From Zelonia costaricensis (taxonomy: Eukaryota > Euglenozoa > Kinetoplastea > Trypanosomatida > Trypanosomatidae), in NCBI GenBank assembly GCA_030849075.1, contig JASAOO010003486.1:1-64000 (forward strand): a stretch of 64,000 bases of DNA, in the 5' to 3' direction. Every line of letters begins with the position of its first letter. Position 1 is the stretch's first letter. Made by a program: the position numbers and the translations under genes. Shown piece by piece: positions 1-10,903 of this stretch. The notes below the pieces were generated by a model. The model did not search any database. It worked only from the letters and a program-made list of their open reading frames with translations, and had not been told where the DNA came from.

Positions 1-1158
1 ACACAATGCACGAGCACAGCATGTGCAGGGCGACGTCCATGCGGCCGCGGAGAGTCTCGAATCCCATGGTTGCGAAGGAGGGGGGTGGATAGGGGGGGGG
101 TGTAAGGCTGTGGTCTGGGGAGGGATCGCTGTCTTGCCGTCGGGGGGCGCGCGGTCGCTGTGGGGAGGGTGGGGGTCCGTGCTACTTCGAGCGGAGGAGG
201 CGGGAAGAGAGAGAGAGTGGGCGGAGAAGGCAAAGGGCTGTGGAGCTTACAGTGGGTTTGGGCGTGACGTGAAGAGACAGGAGGGACGTAGATGGATAGG
301 GGTGACAACGGTGCAGTGAGGAGCACACACAGAAGCAAGTGGGCAATGAAATAGGGCACCGAGAGCGCAACACATCCAGTCTGTCGTCGAGTGAAGTGCA
401 GAAGGTGCTTAGCGGCATAATTTGCCCATGGCGCGGAGCTGCTGAAAGGCAGTGGTCAGAGGCGCCAGTCCGCACGGACAGTGTTATCGGTTTCGCTGCA
501 GCAAAAGAGTCCAGCACTGGGGAGTGATCAGATGGGTTCGCCCTTGCCACGCATGGGGCCCCAACAGCGCGAGTTTTAGTTGGTGCGCACAGGTGTTTCG
601 CGAGTCGACACCGTCTCACATCGCAAGACAAAGCGCAGTGGAACTGCCTCAGCGATGGGGCGCTGGATGAGACCTCCTAACAACAACAGTAGGGTGCAGA
701 TGAGGGTCTCGTCACCCAAACCTGCTTTCTTGAGTGGAGCCCCCCCCCCCCGCCGCCGCCACCGCCGCCTCCCTTGAAACACCTTCTGTCATTGCGTGCG
801 AGGCGAGCGCGAATACCGCCGAGGTGAGCCAGGAGGTGCTGCTTGCAGTGCGAGCCTGCCGGAGCACCAATCACGCTGCGACGGTGGTGTATCTGCACGC
901 CTTGCCAAGTGACGCTTGCGCAGCTGCTTCCCTTTTATGTGTGTGTGTTCGTTGGGGTGCGTGCGTGTGCCTCTGCACGACGCGGGATGCACGCGCACGC
1001 TGAGAATGCGTTCGTCCAAAAAAAAAAAAAAACGCTCGCGCCGGAGTCGAATGCATGTGCTGCCGAGTCGTCCACTGCTTTGCGTCTGGTCACTTGGCAA
1101 GCGTGTGTACGTGGTCGGTCCTGCCGAGGGTGCCGAAGATCTGCAAAGCGCCGCCTCT
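1..1158. other. gene-free flank with homopolymers
   Basis: No credible coding frame is seen. The stretch lies downstream of the minus-strand GTPase gene, so it should hold that gene's 3' UTR and intergenic sequence. It contains a 12-base C run (740-751) followed by CCG triplets, and a 15-base A run (1018-1032). Open frames here are short, overlapping and low in complexity. Confidence 0.6.
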
Positions 1159-4110
1159 TCACAGCTTCCCGGTGGCCTGCAGGTCCTCCTTCAAGGCAGA
1201 AAACGGCGCCGAGGACGACGAGTGATGCCGCTGGTGTGCCGTCTTCTCCACCGTCCGCGTGCTCATCCCGCTCAGCTTGTCCGAGTCAGCCGATGCTGCC
1301 GCAGTGTCCGCCTCGTCGTTTGTGCTCGACACCGGACCGCTAACGAGCCGCACGACGGTGCTGATGGAGTCGCTGTCCACGTCGCTCTCCATGTCGTGGA
1401 TGCCCTTGGAGGTGAAGCGGCGCTTCAGCTTTGGCCACGCGCGGCGTCCTCGCAGGTCTTTGAAGCGGAGCGGCTCCCGCACGCCGTGCACGACTCCTGG
1501 CAGGGTGCGGACACGCAGTACGACGTCCGCCGCCTCGCCCACGCAGAAGGAGGCCCACCCGAGGCCGCAGACGTAAACGTCCGCCTTGGGCCGCCGGGAG
1601 TGGCGTCCGTAGCACTCGAAAAGGTAACTCTTCGTCTCTGAGAGACGCGGCGCGCCAGCGGCAGCGGAGAGGTCGTCCAGCGGGAGGAGCTGCTCGTACG
1701 AGCCGGGCGGATCGAGCGCGCGGCCAAGCTGCTCCTGCCAGAAGGTGTCGGACTGGGCCGTGTTCACGATGGCGTTGCGCACCTTGTGCGACGTGTACAC
1801 GAGAAACAGCAGCCCCCGCGGGGGCCCCCGCACGACGTCGATGGCGGCGAGGCCACCGAGGAAGAGTGTGTGACCGGGTATGAGCAGGAAGCACTGCGGG
1901 TTGCGGTACTTGCGAATCAGCGTGCGACGCATCTGTAGCAGCGTCAGCGGCGATCGCTGGTGCCAGTGCGGCAGCAGGCCAGGGGTGTCGTAGAGGTAGG
2001 TCTGTGTTCCGCCCGACGCATCACTGTTCGCAGCCGGCGAAGACGATGATACGGTCAGCGGCGGTGGGCTGGGTGACTTCGAGCCGAGAGAGAGGCGCAC
2101 GGCGTTGACGGCGACGGTGGTGCCGGGCAGCGAGGAGACTGTCATGAGCTTCGATGCCCTCTTGTCGTGGCGGCCACGGATGTCAATCATCTCCGCCTGG
2201 TTTACGTTCGGCGGGGTGTACCAGCGCCAGAAGACCGCCTCCTTGCCCTCTGCGTTCGTTTTGGTGTAGTAGACCTTGCGGCTCGCCGGGTGCGGCTGCT
2301 GCGGCACGTACAGGGCGTGTGCCATGGCGTTGATCACCGACGACTTGCCCACGTTGGCGACGCCGACGAAGTAGGTGGGGAGGGGCTTGTGAGGGCGGCG
2401 CAGGTTGAGGTTTGCCAACTCCTCGATGTCGCGGATGAGGTTGGGGATGCCCCAGCCTCGCTTCGCCGAAAGCGGCACGACGCGCTTGATCTGGTGTCGC
2501 GGGAGGCCAAACTGGACGGCGATATCGGTCACCCACCGCCGCACGTAGTTCTCCGTGACGAGGCAGGCCGCTACGGCGCGGTCCTTGCCACTGTACTGAA
2601 AGGAACGATTCCGAACGCAGTCCATCTTGTTCACCGCTATGATGACCGGGTTGTTCATGCTGATAAGCCCCGGCAGGTCGTACACCATGGAGCCCGGAAA
2701 GTCAGTGATGTCGACAACAAGAACGACGACGCACCTCTTCTCCTTCAGCGCGCGGAGCTGCTCGGTGAAGTCTGGCGCCGACCACACGCTGCGCCGCCCC
2801 TCGACCCCGAGGTTCTCCAAGGCGTGGCAGCGGTGGCAGGTGAAGGGCCGCGGGGTGTCGCGGTAGAAGGCGTTGAACTCGTCCTGCGTCATGAAGTCGA
2901 GCCACTCCTCACCGACCTGGCGGCCGTGCTTCTCCCAGTGGGCCTGCAGCTCTGCCATGCGAGCGGCGTATTCGTGCCGCACCTGCGTCTTTTCATTGCG
3001 CTGCGCGACGAACTTCTCAATCTCGCCAGGGCGCACGTAGCCGAAGGCGTTCTTGTCGCTGTTCTGCAAGAGCGCCCCGCACCCCGAGCAGCAGTCGCGG
3101 CCCGGCACCGGCACGTGGAAAGACGCTGGCGCCTCCATCACAATCGACGCCTTGTTCTCCAGCACATTCGCCATCTCCGCCGTGGCGTCCCGATCGAGCA
3201 CGTGAACCCCCTCCCACTCCAGCATCTTGCGCTCCATCTTCTCACCAGCGATCTCCAGCTGGTGCTCGACGGCGAAGCGGTCCTTCTCGTACGCGTCCAG
3301 CAGCGCGCCGTACTTCATCTTGTCAGTCAGGCTGGCCGCCTTCTTGCGCAGCGCCTGCGGGGTGTCCGACTCCGTCGTCGCCGCGGCATGGGCGTCTGCC
3401 TCCAAGTCGACCAGCTCCTCCGACCACCCCATGATTTTGTGGAAGAGCTTGTTGATGTGGCGAGGTAGCAGAATGGAGTCGGCAACCGCCCTCTTGGAGC
3501 GGCGTTGGAGGTGCTGCAGCTTCATCGATACCGGCGCCTCGGCCGGGTGCGACTCAACCCCCTCCACCTGCAGCTGCAGGGCCTTGCCGAACGGCAGTGT
3601 TGCAACAGGCGCCTCGTCGGAGCGCAATCGCGGAAGGCCTTGCATCGCAGACGTCGGGGGAGCGGGGGCGGCGGAAGGAAGTGTCGTGCGTGCTACACCA
3701 GCGTGCGTGCCGTACGGGGCCACAGCCGTAAGAGTCGCGCTGCCTGTCAGAGAAGAGGTGGGCGAAGCCAGCATGCCGGCGGCGTTGTGCGCGTCGCCAC
3801 TGCTGTCCTTGTCGAGCACGTGGGGCAGCGACTGCGCCTCTGCCAAGGCCGCCATCGCGGCGGACGGCGGCGTGTGTGGGCTGCGCATCCCCATCGGGCC
3901 CGCCGTCGTGAGGCTGCCCATCACCGTGTTGCCTTCCTCGTCGACGACGTCCGAGTTGGAGGACACGTCGATGCTGCCGCCCGTCATGGCTGCCCGGTCG
4001 CGCCACGGCTTGCTTGCGCCAGGGCTGCGCACCTTGCGGAAGAAGTCATTCTTGCTGTACCCAAGTGGAGGCAGCTTCCGCTTCCACAGTGGCTGAGTAC
4101 GGCGCCACAT
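1159..4110 (-). CDS. circularly permuted GTPase, YqeH/NOA1 type, probably mitochondrial
   Basis: The 983-residue product has GTPase motifs in permuted order: NKMD (G4) near residue 494, SAK (G5) near 548, GVANVGKSS (G1/P-loop) near 583, PGTT (G2) near 662 and DTPG (G3) near 708. Two CxxC pairs, near 341-344 and 425-428, precede the G domain and match the treble-clef zinc finger of the YqeH family. Known members (bacterial YqeH, mitochondrial NOA1, plant RIF1) assist small-subunit ribosome assembly. The basic N-terminus (MWRRTQPLWKRK) fits a mitochondrial presequence, so a role in mitoribosome assembly is inferred. The protein is much longer than bacterial YqeH (about 370 residues) because of a Ser/Ala/Pro-rich segment (about 45-200), a zinc-finger insertion and a C-terminal extension. 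The first ATG is at 4110; the frame is open four codons further upstream but that codon is GTG. Confidence 0.88.
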   Translation of the reverse strand: MWRRTQPLWKRKLPPLGYSKNDFFRKVRSPGASKPWRDRAAMTGGSIDVSSNSDVVDEEGNTVMGSLTTAGPMGMRSPHTPPSAAMAALAEAQSLPHVLDKDSSGDAHNAAGMLASPTSSLTGSATLTAVAPYGTHAGVARTTLPSAAPAPPTSAMQGLPRLRSDEAPVATLPFGKALQLQVEGVESHPAEAPVSMKLQHLQRRSKRAVADSILLPRHINKLFHKIMGWSEELVDLEADAHAAATTESDTPQALRKKAASLTDKMKYGALLDAYEKDRFAVEHQLEIAGEKMERKMLEWEGVHVLDRDATAEMANVLENKASIVMEAPASFHVPVPGRDCCSGCGALLQNSDKNAFGYVRPGEIEKFVAQRNEKTQVRHEYAARMAELQAHWEKHGRQVGEEWLDFMTQDEFNAFYRDTPRPFTCHRCHALENLGVEGRRSVWSAPDFTEQLRALKEKRCVVVLVVDITDFPGSMVYDLPGLISMNNPVIIAVNKMDCVRNRSFQYSGKDRAVAACLVTENYVRRWVTDIAVQFGLPRHQIKRVVPLSAKRGWGIPNLIRDIEELANLNLRRPHKPLPTYFVGVANVGKSSVINAMAHALYVPQQPHPASRKVYYTKTNAEGKEAVFWRWYTPPNVNQAEMIDIRGRHDKRASKLMTVSSLPGTTVAVNAVRLSLGSKSPSPPPLTVSSSSPAANSDASGGTQTYLYDTPGLLPHWHQRSPLTLLQMRRTLIRKYRNPQCFLLIPGHTLFLGGLAAIDVVRGPPRGLLFLVYTSHKVRNAIVNTAQSDTFWQEQLGRALDPPGSYEQLLPLDDLSAAAGAPRLSETKSYLFECYGRHSRRPKADVYVCGLGWASFCVGEAADVVLRVRTLPGVVHGVREPLRFKDLRGRRAWPKLKRRFTSKGIHDMESDVDSDSISTVVRLVSGPVSSTNDEADTAAASADSDKLSGMSTRTVEKTAHQRHHSSSSAPFSALKEDLQATGKL

Positions 4111-5477
4111 GTGCCGTCCCACACAGCTGAGGTAAATGCAAGTAGGATCCTTGCTTAATTAAACGAATGGTGGCTTGGCTGTTTTCTGTGAAGACGTGCG
4201 CGCGTGACAACGCCGTCGCGAGCGTGGGAGTGGGTGGGTGGGAGCTGAGTTGTGAGAGCCTAGACGGAGGTCAAGAGGCAGGTCAGCAGAGAGCTGAAGT
4301 GAGACGCGTGTTCGGCGACTGCGCCACAGCTGTGCGCGGTCTCCCGTGCGCAGGGAGGAAGCGGGGGTAAGGGCATGTGAGAAAGCGAGGGCGACGTTCA
4401 CATGGCACGGCAAGCGATGCGGCAGAAGGGAAAAAAAGGGCGAGGTAGTGACGATGGGACCAGCATTCCCTGCTCGGAGAAATCCATCATACCGCATGTG
4501 AGGCGATTACGTGCAACACGAGGAACACACCACGCGACCGCGCGCGGACGTCTCGTATTAGCAGCCCGGCCGCGAAAAGCGTGCCAGTCATCCCTCTGCA
4601 CTCTCCGCGAGGCCGCAGTGCAAGTAGCCGGCGCACATTGCAAGGACCTGTTCATCTGTTCGTTGGCTTCTTTCATTAGAGTCATACAGAGTCGCCGTCT
4701 TCTCGACAGACCAGCAAGGGGCGCTCAAACACCAACTGAGATGGCGGTGGGGGCAGTAAAGGAATGCGAGGAGAGCGACGCATAGTGAGGGACAGGTCTC
4801 ATCCCTGTCCTCGTCTCCTGTCGGCTCCGCGCCTACCCGCCGACCCAACCCCCCACCCTCCGCGCGCGATCCCCGCGATCTGTACACACACACACATCAA
4901 AGCACGCATGCACAAGCACACACACGACACCACAGCAGTGCCGGGTACGCTGCATCCTCACGCTACGCGCTGGTGTCGAACGCCATCCACAGCAGGCCAC
5001 GCAACTCCCGTGTGGCCGCTCGCACCCGCGCGCCAAGGAGAAACCCCACGACCCGTTTTGTCATCTCGTCGCCTCTCCGAACGCCTCGCGATGACGCGTT
5101 TACGACACCGCGCCGATCAAAACTGCGAGAGCAGCCGGCAAACAAGCACGTGCCACAGGCGTTTGCCGTCGCGCTTCGTGGAGAAGTCGCGGACCCAAAA
5201 AAAAAAAAAAACGGTGCTGGTGATGAGGTGCACCCCCCCCGCCCCTCGTGTACAGTCGAAAAGGCGGTGAAGGTGAAACCTAAGGAGCAGGGAGGCCGCA
5301 CAGATGAGCGGGCTAGGTGCTGAGCAATGCGTAGGAATGAAAAAGAGGTGTTCGCGCGACTCCGAAAGCGCGTGATGCCTCACTTTCTCTATCGTATCGC
5401 GCGGGGCACCTGTACCACAGCGGCGTCACCAGTTCTTGTCCCCTTCGCCACGACGGAGCTCTCACAGCTCAAGCACC
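4111..5477. other. intergenic spacer
   Basis: This is spacer between the prefoldin stop and the GTPase start on the minus strand. It carries a short CA-rich patch near 4885 and a 15-base A run (5197-5211), which is a T tract in the transcript. No gene is supported. Confidence 0.6.
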
Positions 5478-5918
5478 TTACGCGCTCGGTTGAGTACGGG
5501 ATTGGGCAGCCTGCACCACCATCAGAGCCGCACGGAACTCTTCCACGGCGCGGCGCAGCTCACCCTCCTCCTTCGTCACGAGCTCCGACGTGCGCTGCTT
5601 CTCGTTCGATAGCCGGCTCTCCTCAGCCTGGCTCCGCTCGATCGCCTCGTTGTTCGTGTCGATGAGCTGGTTGACCGGGGCGCGCATGAAAGCGCGGCCG
5701 ATGCCCTGGTACACCACGTGCTCGGGCTTCAGCTTTGTCAGCTCACCCACCGTAATCCGACAGCGCCGCTCCGTGCGCTTCAGCGTGACCTGGCGCGTGG
5801 CCATGGTCTTGACCGTGTCGCGCAGGGACTCAAGACGCTGCTGGTGCTCTGCCACGGTCTTCTCCTTCTCCATCAGCTCCGCCTGAGCCGCCACCGAGAC
5901 GCCGCTGCTGTTGGACAT
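5478..5918 (-). CDS. PFDN1: prefoldin subunit 1-like (beta-type prefoldin)
   Basis: The 146-residue product has two long helices flanking a short linker that contains YQGIGRAF. This matches the beta-type prefoldin pattern and the YEGVGRMF of subunit 1. Prefoldin is a cytosolic hexamer that hands nascent actin and tubulin to the CCT chaperonin. The ATG at 5918 (MSNSSG) was chosen because the open frame upstream encodes a Thr/His repeat read from a (GT)n microsatellite at 5952-5971, which is typical of 5' UTR. The length is slightly above the 120-125 residues usual for the family, owing to short terminal extensions. Assignment to subunit 1 rather than another beta subunit rests on the linker motif only. 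Confidence 0.75.
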   Translation of the reverse strand: MSNSSGVSVAAQAELMEKEKTVAEHQQRLESLRDTVKTMATRQVTLKRTERRCRITVGELTKLKPEHVVYQGIGRAFMRAPVNQLIDTNNEAIERSQAEESRLSNEKQRTSELVTKEEGELRRAVEEFRAALMVVQAAQSRTQPSA

Positions 5919-8548
5919 GCTGATCTTGTTGTTTGCTTCTGAGGTGTTGGAGTGTGTGTGTGTGTGTGTGTCTGTGTATGTGCGTTTGTGTTTTGCTACA
6001 GGAGACTTCGCAGAAGTGTGTGAGGCGGGCAGAGGAGTGCGTCTATGCGAGAGTGCGAATAGGCTGAAGTGTACGGCAAATGCTGCGTAGGGACAACGTG
6101 AGTGGGAAGATAGCAAGCGAGGATGTAGGACAGACAAAAGAGGCAGGGCGCGCGTACGACGGCGGTGTGCTCAAGATCTGCGTGGCCGCCGCCTACCCCG
6201 CAGCGGCCACGCGCAGGAAGACCGGAACAGACCTGAAAGCCCTGCATGCGGCTTTGCCTCACGGGCCTTGGACGCAACCTGACGACTGTCTGCCCTCGGT
6301 CACGAGCGCAGTGCGCAGACCACGAGAAAGAGCCACGCTACCAAGCCTGTTGTGTACCCGTACGCTTCTTTACTACTGGCATGTCCTCACTCACGAGAAG
6401 AGAAGGAATGGGCTGGGGCTACTTGCGGCGATTACTGCACGGTGACATGAAGAGGGAGAGGAATGCGGGCTGGAGCAGTTCAGGAGAAGGGTTGGGTGGA
6501 AAGCTGAAGAGCGCGTGAGACTCCCTGCGCAGCCGCACGTGCACAAAAAGGTACGAGAATGACCAGGTAAGAAAACACGCGAGGGCGCAAGGTGAAAGAA
6601 GCAAGTAGCGGGGCTGGGGCGGGACGGAAAGGGAGCAGGACTCAGCTAGTCCAGGTAGCTTGAAAGGTGCAATGGGAAGCTGGAAAAAGGAACGCAGCGT
6701 AGTCTGGCAGAGGGAAGAGGCCAGTGAGACAAAGAGAAGGTTGCACCAAGGAAACAGCACAGTGAAGAACGAGGTGAAGAAAACGGGGTACAAACCAAAG
6801 CGCGGGGACGCGTACTTGCGGGGAGGTGCACTCGGGACGCAGTAGAAAGGGAAAAGCAATGCGTCGAGCAATACGGAGAAAGGGCACGGCCGCGTTCTGA
6901 GAAAAGAACCGCCGAGAAAAGCGAGACGCGCATTCGTCGTCTCAGGCTTCATCGACAAAGTGCGCTTATGCATGCGGAGACAAGGGAAAAGGAGGGGGCG
7001 ACAGCCGCACCACCGCCATCATGCGCTGCCAAGAGGTCACTCACAATCGCCTCCTCTGTCTCAACGCACCTCACCCCCCTCCATCGCGTGCGTGAATGCC
7101 TGACCCAACTCTAACATGTCGTCTAGCGGTGGCTTTTATTTTGCTTCTCTTTGCGATTGGGTTGCGTCTCCGCTTTTGTTCTTTCTCATCTTGCGCTTCC
7201 TCAGAGCCAGCCAGCACACGGGTCAACAATGCTGTAGCAGCTGACGAGACTCTGACCAGCAAACGACAAAGCCATAAAGCAAAAGGCGCTGACTGCGAGC
7301 CGGACCCAAAACGCCTGCGCAGCGGGAAGAAAGAAAAAAGTGAAACGATGGTGGAGACACGCTTTGTTTTGAGAGGGGTGAGAGTGGTGAGGCACAAAAA
7401 AGCAGCAGGGAAAAAAAGGACTCGAAGTAACCACCAGGGGAAACAACCACGCCAGTTCAAACGTGCGCCGATTCCACAGACCCACACAACTCGTGTCACG
7501 GGAACGCATGCGCTAGAGGCAATGCTGGACAGGGGAGAGGGAAAGAGAGAGGAAGAGGCATCTTTGCTGTGCGTGCTTGCTTCTGTATGCGTGGGAGTCC
7601 CCGGTCATGTCAACGGGAGTTTCGGAGTTCATGGGTTCTAGTCTATGTGGAACTACGTCACGCGAACCCAAGAAAACAAAGCGCTCACAATTGCCACTTG
7701 GCGCGTGTGTCCTTTGCAGGGGGGAGGGGGGAGGGCAGGGGGGAGTGCGCGGACTGTGCTCCTGCATGCGTCGGGCAACCCTCTTGCCAAAACTAAGGCG
7801 GCAAAATAGGGGAGGGCAGAGAGGAAAAGACGTTTCTGCACATTCGCAGACGGAAAAAGAGATGGCGAAGGTGGTGAAAAAAAGGGAAAAACAAACAGCG
7901 CGCACGAAAAGCCGGCACAGTCACACAGAGAAAGAAAGAGAAATGGAGAGGGCAGATCAAAAAGAAATGCGAGCAGTGGTCTAGGAGTAGGAAACCTACC
8001 CGCGCCGGCAGCGCACCCACACCGCACGCATAACACGACAGCTCGTAAAGTGCTGAACAGCAGCCACGAAAAGTGAAAGCGACAAGAGGTCCAAGGAAGT
8101 ACCGCAGCGGAAGGTTTGTGTTCGTCGCCGGAAGACCGCAGCATCGGCGTCTCTACGCTGTAAGCGTTTTTTTTTTTTTTCGTCCTTATCAGCCTTCAAC
8201 ACGCTCAAGTGAAACGGGGGAAAAAAAAAGAGAATGCCGAGGGCAAAAAGGCAGGTGCACGACTGTGTGCGTGTGTGGATGGCAAAAACAGGAGACAGCA
8301 CAAAAAGAACGAAGGGCCGCACACAGGGATTGCCAGAAACCATGCGAAGCAAAGACCAAGTGGAGTGAGGAGGCTAGGAAAGAAGGCGGCGCGGCGATGC
8401 GCGAGTCACGCCCACGCCACGTAGGTACGTTGGGTCGGTAAGGCAAGCGACGCGCGCGCCCGTGTCAGAGTCCCAGGACAATGACGCAAACCCAGCTGCT
8501 GTTCACCCCAGCCCCTACGACTTCCCCATAGCAGGGTAACGACGGCGA
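5919..8548. other. 2.6-kb intergenic spacer
   Basis: This gene-free stretch is purine-rich on the plus strand, so pyrimidine-rich in the transcript. It should contain the 3' UTR of the coiled-coil gene and the 5' UTR of prefoldin. Frames here encode Phe/Leu/Ser/Pro-rich strings typical of translated polypyrimidine. A 14-base T run lies near 8167. Confidence 0.55.
5952..5971. repeat. (GT)10 microsatellite
   Basis: An uninterrupted GT repeat on the plus strand lies just upstream of the prefoldin start. In the minus-strand transcript it reads (CA)n. Confidence 0.9.
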
Positions 8549-10903
8549 CTACACGGTCGATCCCTGAAAGTCGAGCGCGATGACAGCCACTGTCGACTGC
8601 GATGGGCCGCCAGCACCGACGCTGGGATGCACCACAAACCGCTCCGATGACGAGGTGTTAGCCTGCTTGGGCACAGAGACGGCAGAAACGCTGCCAAGAC
8701 GTCGCCGCCCGCCATACCCTGCACCACCCTGACTGTGCACGCGCGGCGAGGAAGGCGCCGCCGCCACGTGGGGCAGCTGCGGCGCGCTGTACCGCCGCGC
8801 CTCTGCGGCCCGTCCGGTAGCGGAGCTGCGGCTGCGGTTGCGGGAACGCGGAAGCGGCTCGTCGCCTGAGGATGACGTGCGTCGCGGCGCCAGCTGCGAC
8901 CTAGGTGGTCGCAATGCGGCGGTGATGCTCGGGCGCTGGGAGATGATGTCGACCGCGTGGCTGGGGCCGTCCTCGCCGCTCCCTCTGTCCGTCTCGGACG
9001 TTTGCGAGGAGGAGAGCATGGCGGTGCTGGAGCTTGTGCGACGGCGCTGCGCGCTGCCGAGCCGATCCCCGCAACCCGCCGAGTTGCGGGCGAGCAGGCG
9101 CACGTAGGAGATGGTCAGCTCCGTGGCCTCCGCCACCTTTGTGCCGAGGCGCGGGTCGTCGAGCACGTTCTCGGTAACGGGCTCGTGTACGGTGACAAAG
9201 GGGTCCGTTACCGCGTCTGCGCTTCCCACACCGCCGCTCTGCGCCCACAGGGACGTTACGATACAGCGCGCAAGAGACTTGAGGGACTTGAGCGCCTGCA
9301 CGGCGTCGCGCCGCGCGACAGCCCGCTCATGCGACATCGTCTCCTGCTCCCGCTGCGCGGTGGTAATGGTTTGCAGCGAGTTCGCCTTCAGTGCTACGAG
9401 CTGGTCCTTGAGCTGCGAAGCACGGTACTCCTCCATCGTCGAGGAGTCCTGCGCGCTGCAGCCGACGTCGCGACGCTGTAGCACGGTGCTGTTAGATTCG
9501 CGGCGCGGTGCTGCCACGGCGGTGCCGCCGCTGCCACCACCACCGCGCTCCAGCTCTGGAATCCGCGTGGCCGCGGTGTTCACCTGCTCGACGAGCCCGT
9601 ACAGGAGTTCGCGGTGCGTCCGCTGCATCTTCTCCATCTGCCGCTCGAACAGGGTGCGCCACTGCGTGTGCCTCGCGCTGTCGCCGAGCTGCCGCAGGGT
9701 CTGCGTGAACACCGTGTAGAGGGTGCGCAGCCCGCCGTCCTGTGCCGTCTTGAGACGGGAGCTGAGCCGCAGCACGTGCTCGCGCAGCTGATTCAGCGGC
9801 TCTGCGTAGGCAGAGTTGTAGACAAGAAACCTGATGTACGCGTCCTGCGGCGTCGCCGTGGTGAAGGGCAGCTGGAAGGGGAAGTCCAGCGCCGACTGAA
9901 GAACAGCGCTTGTCGCGAGCACGGTGGTGCCCATCGAATCCTCACCCAGCGTGTTGGCGAACGCAAACGACGCGGACTCCACGAAACTCGGCCCCAGACT
10001 CGCGCTGGCGCGCCGCCTCGGCGCCGCTGACCCGTCGGCAACCACGCTGGCGCCCTCCGCTGCGGAGCCGATGCCACTGTCGGGCGCGAAGGTCCAGCCC
10101 GCCGTGACATGCATGGGGTCGTGCTGCTCCATCATGAGCGCCTCGAGCTGCTCGCTCGTGGCCTGGTGCATCGCGCCTGCCTGGCGGTAGCGCCGCTTGA
10201 AGACGATGCTCTGCATCTTGTCCCGGAATGCCTCCTCGAAGCGACGGTCCGGTGCGAGGGTGAGGAGGGTGGCGGATGTAGGCGAGCCAGGCGCACTCGG
10301 GGTGTGCCGCGGGCTGAGGGTGCTCAGCGTGTCAGCCGGGAGGGCACGCAGCACGCGGCGGAGACGCATCACCTCCTGCGTTTGCGCGTCGAGCTCCTCC
10401 TCCAGCTTCTTGCGGCGCGCCCGCTCCTCGCCGACATGCCGGTCCACAGCTAGTGAGCGGTTGTGGGCTTCGGTGGAGTACCGGTGCACCGACTTCATTT
10501 CCACCCGCCGCAGCTCGTACTCCCGCTGCAGGCGGGTGTACTGCTTGTGCACGTGTCGCCGCTCGCCGTCCACGCGGCGCAGCAGGTCGCGACAGTTCTC
10601 CAGCTGCGTGCGCAGGAGCGCCTCGGCCTCCTCGTCGCGCTGGTCATCTGGCGGCATGCTTTCCTCTGCCTGGCCCGATGTAATACGGACGCCGTTGGCG
10701 CGCAGCACCGAGGTCGCCCTCTGAAAGTTGACGTTGGTGGTCGCCTTGAGCTGCGCAGATGACGCTTGCAAGACGCTTGTGGCCGTCGCGATCGTCGCTT
10801 CCACCGCCCTGCTCAGCTCGCGCTCCGCATCGCTCTGCTCGTCAAACGCGACAAAGGCAAATCGGTCCCGATTGGGACTCCCTGGCGAGTCAATCGTCGC
10901 CAT
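8549..10903 (-). CDS. conserved hypothetical coiled-coil protein
   Basis: The 784-residue protein starts MATIDSPGSP. Residues from about 90 to 200 are rich in Glu, Arg and Leu with heptad-like spacing (LENCRDLLRRVDGERR, RKKLEEELDAQTQEVMRLRRVL), so a coiled coil is likely. A mixed helical segment (about 410-570) follows, then a basic Ser/Arg-rich tail of about 150 residues that looks disordered and phosphorylatable. There is no signal peptide, membrane segment or enzymatic motif. The architecture would suit a cytoskeletal, flagellar or basal-body protein, but that is only inference. The ATG at 10903 is chosen because the open frame above it reads Thr/His repeats and poly-Phe from GT and A tracts typical of untranslated leader. 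Confidence 0.8.
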   Translation of the reverse strand: MATIDSPGSPNRDRFAFVAFDEQSDAERELSRAVEATIATATSVLQASSAQLKATTNVNFQRATSVLRANGVRITSGQAEESMPPDDQRDEEAEALLRTQLENCRDLLRRVDGERRHVHKQYTRLQREYELRRVEMKSVHRYSTEAHNRSLAVDRHVGEERARRKKLEEELDAQTQEVMRLRRVLRALPADTLSTLSPRHTPSAPGSPTSATLLTLAPDRRFEEAFRDKMQSIVFKRRYRQAGAMHQATSEQLEALMMEQHDPMHVTAGWTFAPDSGIGSAAEGASVVADGSAAPRRRASASLGPSFVESASFAFANTLGEDSMGTTVLATSAVLQSALDFPFQLPFTTATPQDAYIRFLVYNSAYAEPLNQLREHVLRLSSRLKTAQDGGLRTLYTVFTQTLRQLGDSARHTQWRTLFERQMEKMQRTHRELLYGLVEQVNTAATRIPELERGGGGSGGTAVAAPRRESNSTVLQRRDVGCSAQDSSTMEEYRASQLKDQLVALKANSLQTITTAQREQETMSHERAVARRDAVQALKSLKSLARCIVTSLWAQSGGVGSADAVTDPFVTVHEPVTENVLDDPRLGTKVAEATELTISYVRLLARNSAGCGDRLGSAQRRRTSSSTAMLSSSQTSETDRGSGEDGPSHAVDIISQRPSITAALRPPRSQLAPRRTSSSGDEPLPRSRNRSRSSATGRAAEARRYSAPQLPHVAAAPSSPRVHSQGGAGYGGRRRLGSVSAVSVPKQANTSSSERFVVHPSVGAGGPSQSTVAVIALDFQGSTV

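Noticed and set aside
1018..1032. A15 run, considered as the tail of a retroposon
   Set aside because: No element body or target-site duplication is visible, and similar 14-15 base A runs recur in other spacers (5197, 11308, 48220, 56767), so they look like ordinary spacer tracts.
2167..3468. A 433-codon frame on the plus strand opposite the GTPase gene
   Set aside because: It is a mirror of G/C-rich codons of the real minus-strand gene, rich in Arg/Val/His/Leu, in the wrong direction for the polycistron.
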